Of a stretch of DNA of 34,636 bases, positions 23,385 through 28,856 are shown piece after piece; positions within the stretch are counted from its first letter, which is position 1; each line of letters opens with the position of its first letter. The translations under genes were made by a program, and so were the position numbers. The notes beneath the pieces were generated by a model. The model saw nothing but the letters and a program-made list of their open reading frames with translations, had not been told where the DNA came from and made no database searches. The stretch comes from DRTC01 sp964521025. Its GTDB lineage: Bacteria; Cloacimonadota; Cloacimonadia; Cloacimonadales; TCS61. The stretch lies in the NCBI GenBank assembly GCA_964521025.1, contig CAZFPK010000037.1, forward strand, positions 1-34,636, in the 5' to 3' direction.

Positions 23385-23429
23385 CTTCCGAATCCAAATG
23401 AATGAAAGATTGAAAGAAGGCTTCGGAAG
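23385..23429. repeat. TTCCG-family palindrome, copy 3
   Basis: CTTCCGAA (23385-23392) pairs with TTCGGAAG (23422-23429). The loop includes GATTGAAAGAAGG as in the 22139 copy. Confidence 0.8.
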
Positions 23430-23446
23430 GTGAGTATATTCTTCTC

Positions 23447-23466
23447 GTTACAAAACTCCTGTTTGG
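23447..23466 (-). repeat. Mini-hairpin, reversed orientation
   Basis: TTAC (23448-23451) overlaps CAAAAC (23451-23456), loop TCCT (23457-23460), GTTTGG (23461-23466). Five of six stem positions pair. The loop is the same as in array A at 6504. Confidence 0.5.
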
Positions 23467-23543
23467 TAATGCATTGGGACCAAAATAATGTTATTGTATA
23501 ATTAAATTAAAAGATATTGAGAATCGAAGAATCATTATAACAA

Positions 23544-23571
23544 CGGAACGGAGTTCCGTGTTACAAGGAGG
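23544..23571 (+). promoter_or_regulatory. Mini-hairpin joined to the ribosome binding site (DUF3795 gene)
   Basis: CGGAAC (23544-23549), loop GGA, GTTCCG (23553-23558), TG, TTAC (23561-23564), then AAGGAGG (23565-23571). The block from ACGGAGTTCCGTG through the ribosome site is repeated base for base at 24052-24076, in front of an unrelated gene. The repeat thus brings a strong Shine-Dalgarno sequence with it. Confidence 0.75.
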
Positions 23572-23575
23572 AACC

Positions 23576-23911
23576 ATGCTCGCACCATGCGGTCTAAATT
23601 GTGAAACCTGCGATATTCATCTTGCTTCAACTAATCAGGAAATTCAAAAAAAACTTGTTGAAAATTTTAAGAAAGCAGGTCATCAGGATGCAAAACCGGA
23701 ATGGTTTCATTGCAAAGGTTGTCCCGGAGATCGGAAAGATCATTGGTCTCCGGATTGCGAAATCCTGATTTGTTGTGTCGATAAGAAAAAACTGAAAAAT
23801 TGTTCTCAATGTCCGGAATTTATCTGTGAAAAAATTAAGAAATGGGGAGAAAGAATGGAACATCATCAGCAGGCGATTGAAAATCTTAAAACATTTCAAA
23901 AAGTGAATTAA
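23576..23911 (+). CDS. DUF3795-type cysteine-rich protein
   Basis: A 111-residue cytoplasmic protein. ATG 23576 is chosen because AAGGAGG lies four bases upstream; an in-frame upstream start would run through the hairpin. The DUF3795 hallmarks are clear: an N-terminal APCGLNCETCDIH (C5, C9, C12), then CKGCPG and a C-terminal cluster CEILICC, NCSQCPEF and C in ICEKI. The spaced cysteines suggest a metal-binding site. The biochemical role of the family is not established. It stands alone between hairpin-rich gaps and shares its leader repeat with the next gene. Confidence 0.85.
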   Translation: MLAPCGLNCETCDIHLASTNQEIQKKLVENFKKAGHQDAKPEWFHCKGCPGDRKDHWSPDCEILICCVDKKKLKNCSQCPEFICEKIKKWGERMEHHQQAIENLKTFQKVN

Positions 23912-24022
23912 CCGATTGTTATCAAACTCCGATTTTATAATGCAGTTGTGATAAAAGCTTTGTTCTGAAGCATATTGAGAACATTAAATTTTATTCCATT
24001 AAATTATTTGAAAAATCAGTTT

Positions 24023-24076
24023 AGAATCAGAGATTCTTTATTACAACTGAAACGGAGTTCCGTGTTACAAGGAGGA
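24023..24076 (+). promoter_or_regulatory. Two mini-hairpins joined to the ribosome binding site (TIGR04076 gene)
   Basis: First AGAATC (24023-24028), loop AGA, GATTCT (24032-24037), then TTATTAC. Next a degenerate copy of the 23544 element, with ACGG (24052-24055) pairing with CCGT (24060-24063), then GTTAC and AAGGAGG (24069-24075). The element ends four bases before the ATG at 24080. Confidence 0.65.
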
Positions 24077-24079
24077 AAA

Positions 24080-24403
24080 ATGCCCCTAAATCTGCCAAAG
24101 TGTAAGATAACGGTTCTGAAAAGGTCCTTGAACAAAGACCTGGTCGATGAATTCTTATCGCCAAAGGAAGAATTCAAACGATGTGAATGCTTTCAGGAAG
24201 GACAGGAATTTATAGTCGAATCACCTTTTGCACCGCCCAAAAATTTCTGTACCTGGGCTTGGGGAGATATTAAACAAGACATTTTAGCTTTAATGTCCGG
24301 AGCAAATTATTATTGGGTTAAACAGAAGGGAACAACCATTTCCGGCTGTACAGACTGGTTCAGACCGGTTATCTTCAAGATCGAGAGGATCGAAGAACAA
24401 TAA
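24080..24403 (+). CDS. TIGR04076 family protein
   Basis: A 107-residue protein starting at ATG 24080, four bases after AAGGAGG; the frame extends upstream only through repeat DNA. It matches the TIGR04076 pattern in order: KCKITVLKRSLNKDLVDEFL, a CECFQEGQEFIVE strand, FCTWAWGDIKQDILALMSG, and CTDWFRPVIFKIERIE at the C-terminus. Four cysteines (KCK, RCECF, FCTW, GCTD) are placed as in the family. Its function is unknown; the conserved cysteines suggest a metal or cofactor role. It is followed directly by a terminator. Confidence 0.85.
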   Translation: MPLNLPKCKITVLKRSLNKDLVDEFLSPKEEFKRCECFQEGQEFIVESPFAPPKNFCTWAWGDIKQDILALMSGANYYWVKQKGTTISGCTDWFRPVIFKIERIEEQ

Positions 24404-24446
24404 AACTTGAGTTAAGTTCTCTTTAGCGGAATTGACTTAAGTTTTT
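24402..24446 (+). terminator. Terminator between TIGR04076 and GNAT genes
   Basis: AAAACTTGAG (24402-24411) pairs with CTTAAGTTTT (24436-24445), with one G-U pair, and the stem runs into T residues (24442-24446). The T tract abuts the first possible ATG of the GNAT gene, which leaves that gene almost no leader. Confidence 0.6.
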
Positions 24447-24767
24447 ATGAAGATCATGAAAGAAAAGATTACCATCCGCAACGCAACCAGCGAAGACCTT
24501 CCAGCCATCGTCGAAATCTACAATTCCTCGATTCCATCCCGAGAAGCAACTGCCGACACAGATCCGGTTTCCCTAGAAAGCAAAAAAGAATGGTTTTATC
24601 TGCATAATCCCAAAACTCGTCCTCTCTGGATTCTGGAAAAAAAAATAAGATCATCTCCTGGATCAGTCTTTCCGATTTCAAGGACAGACCTGCTTATCAG
24701 AAAACTGTGGAGATATCCCTTTATGTTTCGCCGGAATTCCAGGGAAAAGGCTACGGTGAATTGCTGA
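24447..24767 (+). CDS. GNAT N-acetyltransferase, N-terminal part of frameshifted gene
   Basis: Opens with the typical GNAT start ITIRNATSEDLPAIVEIYNSS and reaches PLWILEKK, as in phosphinothricin/L-amino-acid acetyltransferase relatives. Start: ATG 24447 or 24456, neither with a good ribosome site. At a run of nine A (24637-24645) the frame is lost. Adding one A continues KNKIISWISLSDF and VEISLYVSPEFQGKGYG in the 24707 frame. The residues encoded here after about 24645 are therefore not authentic. The restored protein has 170 residues (24447-24958). Confidence 0.75.
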   Translation: MKIMKEKITIRNATSEDLPAIVEIYNSSIPSREATADTDPVSLESKKEWFYLHNPKTRPLWILEKKIRSSPGSVFPISRTDLLIRKLWRYPFMFRRNSREKATVNC

Positions 24768-24958
24768 TGAAAAAGATGATCGAGAAATGTCCCGAATTCG
24801 GAGTTGAAAACCTGATCGAATTAGTATTTAAACATAATCAAAAAAGCATTAAACTGGCACAGAAATTCGGATTTGAAGAATGGGGATTCCTGCCGGAAGT
24901 TACGGAAATGGATGGGATTAGAAGGGATGTGGTGATTTTGGGGTTGAAGGTTGGATAA
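24707..24958 (+). CDS. GNAT N-acetyltransferase, C-terminal part of frameshifted gene
   Basis: Carries the acetyl-CoA binding core: VEISLYVSPEFQGKGYGELL with the Q/R-x-x-G-x-G/A motif (QGKGYG), followed by the C-terminal helix and strand typical of the family (NQKSIKLAQKFGFEEWGFLP, MDGIRRDVVILGL). The ATG at 24707 is internal; the coding sense runs upstream in this frame to the A-run at 24637. Together with the N-terminal part this makes a normal-length GNAT enzyme. The acceptor substrate is unknown, although the GFEEWGFLPEV ending recalls amino-acid or methionine-sulfoximine acetyltransferases. Confidence 0.75.
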   Translation: MEISLYVSPEFQGKGYGELLMKKMIEKCPEFGVENLIELVFKHNQKSIKLAQKFGFEEWGFLPEVTEMDGIRRDVVILGLKVG

Positions 24959-25018
24959 GACTCACTGATTTCACAGATAAAATATAGGTCGAATTTTATA
25001 GTGTATCCAATTAAGTAT

Positions 25019-25048
25019 TTGACAAAAAAATTAACAAATAATTTTTAT
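25019..25048 (+). promoter_or_regulatory. Sigma-70-like promoter candidate
   Basis: TTGACA at 25019-25024 is a perfect -35 box; TTTTAT at 25043-25048, 18 bp further, is a weak -10. It lies about 40 bp upstream of the AT-rich lipoprotein gene at 25086. Confidence 0.35.
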
Positions 25049-25085
25049 TAACAGTGTGCTTAAATTAAGTGGATTTGAGGAAAAT

Positions 25086-25739
25086 ATGAAAACAATTAAA
25101 TTTATATTATTAATCTTTCCTATTTTTTTAAACTGTTGTGATCTAATAAAGAAGAATACAGTTACACAAAACGATAAACAAAAATATAGTAAATCATATC
25201 AAAAATTTCATTATAGAATTGTAAATGAAGTATCAAGATCAGGTGATGAAACCTTCTTTAATCCAAAGTTTAAAAATATCAGGATTCCTGATAAGTTAGA
25301 AAGAAGGTTTACAATAGATGCATTAAATAACGACTTCCAAAGTTACGATTTTGATTCAATAAAAAATATATTTATAAAAACAAAAAAAAGTGCAAGTTGG
25401 TATATCAAAGAGAAAGATCATAATCAAAAAGGGTATCAAATATATGTAAATTTACATAATTATCATTACACTAAATGTATTCATCATATAATATTGTCAG
25501 TAAAAAATGAAGATTCTTTTCTGTTTAATAGTGAATTGTTTGAAAAAGATACTCGAAATTATACACTATATAATTACACTAATCGGATAAATTTATTTGG
25601 AGAGGATGCTATTCAATTGACTAATCCGTCAACTGATGCACTATTTTCCTGTGAGATTAATTGTTCTACTTATGATAAAATCAAAGAAGAAAATTTTACA
25701 ACAAGAATAAATCAAATCTTTTATTGGTTTGAACTGTAA
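25086..25739 (+). CDS. AT-rich putative lipoprotein of unknown function
   Basis: A 217-residue product. ATG 25086 has GAGGA five bases upstream and begins a lipoprotein signal peptide (FILLIFPIFLNCC, lipobox-like LNCC). The mature part is rich in K, N, Y and I (for example KNIFIKTKKSASWYIKEKD, YQIYVNLHNYHYTKCIHHI). I recognise no domain. Its base composition is clearly more AT-rich than its neighbours: many AAA, AAT, TAT and ATA codons and few of the GGA, CCG and CTG codons common in flanking genes. This suggests recent acquisition or relaxed selection. It has its own promoter-like sequence and is 25 bp from the next, normal-composition gene. Confidence 0.65.
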   Translation: MKTIKFILLIFPIFLNCCDLIKKNTVTQNDKQKYSKSYQKFHYRIVNEVSRSGDETFFNPKFKNIRIPDKLERRFTIDALNNDFQSYDFDSIKNIFIKTKKSASWYIKEKDHNQKGYQIYVNLHNYHYTKCIHHIILSVKNEDSFLFNSELFEKDTRNYTLYNYTNRINLFGEDAIQLTNPSTDALFSCEINCSTYDKIKEENFTTRINQIFYWFEL

Positions 25740-25764
25740 TAGATTTTAAATTTAGGAGATTACC

Positions 25765-28662
25765 ATGAAACAGACAACCTTTATTTTATCATTCCTCGTA
25801 TTTATAACAATTTCCGCAGACTGGACGATCGTCGAAACATTCCAGATTCCGGAAGGAGCATCAGGACTCGCTTTTGACGGAACTTATCTTTACTGTGGAA
25901 TTTACGGAGCAAATGGAGATGAATTCTTTCAGATCGATCCGAACGATGGAAGTTATCAACTGCTCTTCACCAATTCCACGATCGAAGATTGTTTCGGCAT
26001 GACTTTTGACGGAACTCATTTATGGATAACGGATCATCCCGGCTCATTATCCGATCCTGCTATTGCTTACCAAATTGATCTGAATGGAAATATCATCTCG
26101 CAATTCGATCTTCCAGACCATTATATGTCCGGTATTGCGTATGATAATGGAGATTTCTGGGTAGCAACTTATTATGATCCTGATGGTCATATCTACAAAG
26201 TAGATGAACAGGGAAATATTCTGCAGGAATTTCCTGCTCCTGATAATCAACCCTGGGATTTATGTCTGGAAAATGAAAACCTCTGGATGGCGGATTACTG
26301 GGGAGATACGCTTTATAAGATAAATCCCGGAGATGGTTCGCTGCTAGAAGGCAATGCTTCCGAAGGTGTCGATCCGGCTGGTATAGTTTATGATGGAACT
26401 TATCTCTGGTATTGCGATAATGGAGCAGGAGGATTCGATTATCTTTATAAGGTCGATCTGGGAGGAGCGGGGACTCCGCAAATTTCTCTCGGTTTCGATG
26501 AATATGATTTTGGAGAAGTTATCGTGGGTGAACAAGCGACAACCGATTTGCCGGTCACAAATACCGGAACTGCTGATTTAGAAATTATTTCGGTTGAATT
26601 TACTGCTTCTCAATATTTTACAGTTTTCCAACCTCCTTTGATTATTTTGCCGGATGAAACCTCTTATTTAGCGATCATTTTTGAACCTGATGCTTTTGGA
26701 GAATTTCCTGCAATAATGACCATCACTTCCAATGATCCGGTAAATCCGGAAGCAGAAGTTTCCTTAAACGGTTTTGGAATTCTGCAGGAACCGGAAATCG
26801 ATGTTTCTCCAACTTCTCTGAATTTCGGAAATATTCGGGTAGGAGCGTTTTCAGGAGAGTTTGTAGAAATATCAAATCAGGGTGAAGCAGATCTGATCAT
26901 CGATAATATCGAGTTTTCCGATCTGCATTTCTTTTTAGAAAATACGATCGAAGTTCCCCTCACGATTGCTACGAATGAAACTCTGGATCTGCGAATCTGG
27001 TTCAATCCTGAAGACGCAATTTTGTATGAAGGAACGATGTCGATATTCAGTAATGATGCTGATGAAAATCCAGTCGTAGTGGAATTATCCGGAACAGGAT
27101 TCACACAATCATATCCAATCTGTGAACTGCTCTGGCAATACCAGATCGATACGAGTTGGGATAACAGTCCCAAAGCGATTACTTCTATTTCCGATATTTC
27201 CGGAGATGGAATCGCCGATGTGATCGTCTGTTCTGAAGATGATTTCGTCCGCTGCTTCAATGGAAATTCATCCGGAACTGCCGATGTTTTGTGGGAAATC
27301 GAACTCGGTTCTGTCTATTCCCAAAATGGCTTAACCATTATCGATGATCTTAATAATGATGATCATAAAGATGTGATCGTTGGAACTGCCTGGGGAGACC
27401 GTTCGATCTATGCTCTTTCCGGTCTGACCGGAGAGATCATCTGGACGCATGACACACACGAATACGGAGATGGCGGCTGGGTTTACCAGGTTTTTGTGCA
27501 ATACGATTATAATAGCGATGAAGTTCCCGATGTGCTGGCTGCGACCGGAAATGACGGAAATTATCAAGGTCCGCAACGAATTTACTGTCTCGATGCCTTA
27601 ACCGGAGATTCTATCTGGGAATTCTATCAGCCGGGACCGAAATTTGCGGTTCTCGGGATCGAAGATGCCGATTATGACGGACAGAAAGATGTTGTGTGCG
27701 GTGCTTCCAATCTTTATGAAACACAGGGAATCGTTTATGGAATAAATGGAGTAAACGGCAATGAACTTTGGTCTTATGAAGTTGCCGGTTCTTCGGTCTG
27801 GGCTCTTGAACAGACTTCTCATCTGAATTGGAACGGAGTTAAGGAAATTATTGCCGGAGATTTTTCCGGAAATTATTATTGTCTGGAAGGAGCAGATGGT
27901 TCGGTGCATTGGAATTTCAATATCGGAACAGCAATAATCTTGCGTTTTATCAAACTGGACGATGTGAATGATGATGGTTCTCCTGATTTTGCTATTGCTC
28001 ACAGCGGATTTCATAATGCAATTGTGCTCGATGGATTTACTGGTGAGCAGATCTGGAATCAACCGGTTGCAGACCAACCCTGGAATGCTGCCCGCATCGA
28101 TGATATCAGCGGAGACGGAATTAACGACTTGGTTGTTGGAACGCTATTCAGCAATAATTTTGGCTATTTCCTGGATGGAGTCGATGGTTCGGAATTAGGT
28201 TCAGTTAATGTGGGAAGTGCAGTCGATGCGATTACTTCTATTCCGGATATTGTTGGAGATGATTCGATGGAAATGGTTGTCGGCTGCAGGAATGGTTGGG
28301 TTTATTGTTATTCGGGAGGTGAAGGGGTTGTTGCAGAAGATAATTACGAATTAGAAATGACGAATTACGAATTGAGTAACTATCCCAATCCTTTCCAAAC
28401 TACAACTACAATATCTTTTGAAACCACGAATTTGCATAAAGAATCACGAATTGAAGTTTATAATGTCAAAGGTCAGAAAGTGAAGACTTTTGACTGTCTG
28501 GAGTGCAGTGATTCATTCACTGCAGCATCAACACGGTTGAAGCACTCCATAACCTGGAACGGAAAGAATGAATCCGGGAAACCTGTAAATTCCGGAGTAT
28601 ATTATTATCGATTGAAATCGGGGAAAAATTCAGCAGTAAGAAAAATGATCCTAATGCGTTAG
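25765..28662 (+). CDS. Large T9SS-sorted protein: propellers plus two ASH domains
   Basis: A 965-residue exported protein with AGGAG before the ATG and a signal peptide (TFILSFLVFITISADW). Domains in order: an NHL/kelch-like propeller (about 20-235; GLAFDGTYLYCGIYG, MTFDGTHLWITDHPG); two choice-of-anchor D/ASH Ig-like domains (about 243-335 and 340-445; DFGEVIVGEQATTDLPVTNT, LNFGNIRVGAFSGEFVEISN); an FG-GAP/PQQ-like propeller (about 455-850; DISGDGIADVIVCSED, DDLNNDDHKDVIVGT, GLTGEIIW) with DxDxDG-type calcium sites; and a T9SS sorting domain (SNYPNPFQTTTTISF to the terminal KMILMR). The sorting domain contains the in-frame palindrome described at 28466. The role is probably a surface-bound or secreted structural or binding protein. 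Confidence 0.87.
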   Translation: MKQTTFILSFLVFITISADWTIVETFQIPEGASGLAFDGTYLYCGIYGANGDEFFQIDPNDGSYQLLFTNSTIEDCFGMTFDGTHLWITDHPGSLSDPAIAYQIDLNGNIISQFDLPDHYMSGIAYDNGDFWVATYYDPDGHIYKVDEQGNILQEFPAPDNQPWDLCLENENLWMADYWGDTLYKINPGDGSLLEGNASEGVDPAGIVYDGTYLWYCDNGAGGFDYLYKVDLGGAGTPQISLGFDEYDFGEVIVGEQATTDLPVTNTGTADLEIISVEFTASQYFTVFQPPLIILPDETSYLAIIFEPDAFGEFPAIMTITSNDPVNPEAEVSLNGFGILQEPEIDVSPTSLNFGNIRVGAFSGEFVEISNQGEADLIIDNIEFSDLHFFLENTIEVPLTIATNETLDLRIWFNPEDAILYEGTMSIFSNDADENPVVVELSGTGFTQSYPICELLWQYQIDTSWDNSPKAITSISDISGDGIADVIVCSEDDFVRCFNGNSSGTADVLWEIELGSVYSQNGLTIIDDLNNDDHKDVIVGTAWGDRSIYALSGLTGEIIWTHDTHEYGDGGWVYQVFVQYDYNSDEVPDVLAATGNDGNYQGPQRIYCLDALTGDSIWEFYQPGPKFAVLGIEDADYDGQKDVVCGASNLYETQGIVYGINGVNGNELWSYEVAGSSVWALEQTSHLNWNGVKEIIAGDFSGNYYCLEGADGSVHWNFNIGTAIILRFIKLDDVNDDGSPDFAIAHSGFHNAIVLDGFTGEQIWNQPVADQPWNAARIDDISGDGINDLVVGTLFSNNFGYFLDGVDGSELGSVNVGSAVDAITSIPDIVGDDSMEMVVGCRNGWVYCYSGGEGVVAEDNYELEMTNYELSNYPNPFQTTTTISFETTNLHKESRIEVYNVKGQKVKTFDCLECSDSFTAASTRLKHSITWNGKNESGKPVNSGVYYYRLKSGKNSAVRKMILMR
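28466..28571 (+). repeat. Shared 106-bp block with nested palindrome in coding DNA, copy 1
   Basis: GGAGTGC (28500-28506) pairs with GCACTCC (28542-28548); nested and overlapping, TGCAGTGA (28504-28511) pairs with TCACTGCA (28517-28524). The whole 106-bp block is repeated at 30805-30910 with three mismatches, while flanking coding DNA is much more diverged. It encodes TFDCLECSDSFTAASTRLKH in place of the short loop usual in such sorting domains. Confidence 0.85.
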
Positions 28663-28856
28663 TATCACAATTCTCTGAATTATGGATCAAGAAGCTCTGC
28701 TTCGTTCTTCTTACAAATGAATATTAATCCGTATTTTCGATCAAGAGAATTGAATCGCAGATTCAAAATTACTGACGGAACTGAGTTCCATGTGATAAAA
28801 CTTGCCACTCCGGTAATCACCGGATGACATGTCTAAAGACTATTATGAGCAGAATA
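28663..28856. other. Intergenic hairpin cluster
   Basis: No gene. Four small hairpins in about 140 bp: AAGAAG/CTTCTT ending in TTAC (about 28689-28714); TTGAATC, loop GCA, GATTCAA then AATTAC (28750-28770); GGAAC, loop TGA, GTTCC (28777-28789), a relative of the 23544 element; and TCCGGT, loop AATC, ACCGGA (28809-28824). No clear promoter was recognised. Confidence 0.65.

Larger units (their letters stand above)
23167..23575. other. 409-bp intergenic region packed with palindromes
   Basis: No gene is seen. In order: hairpin CTTTCCGAA (23177-23185) with TTCGGAAAG (23217-23225); the second GACTCGACTTCAC element (23232-23272); an AT-rich stretch; the third TTCCG element (23385-23429); a reversed mini-hairpin with TTAC on its left (23447-23466); and the hairpin-plus-ribosome-site element of the next gene (23544-23571). 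Confidence 0.7.
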
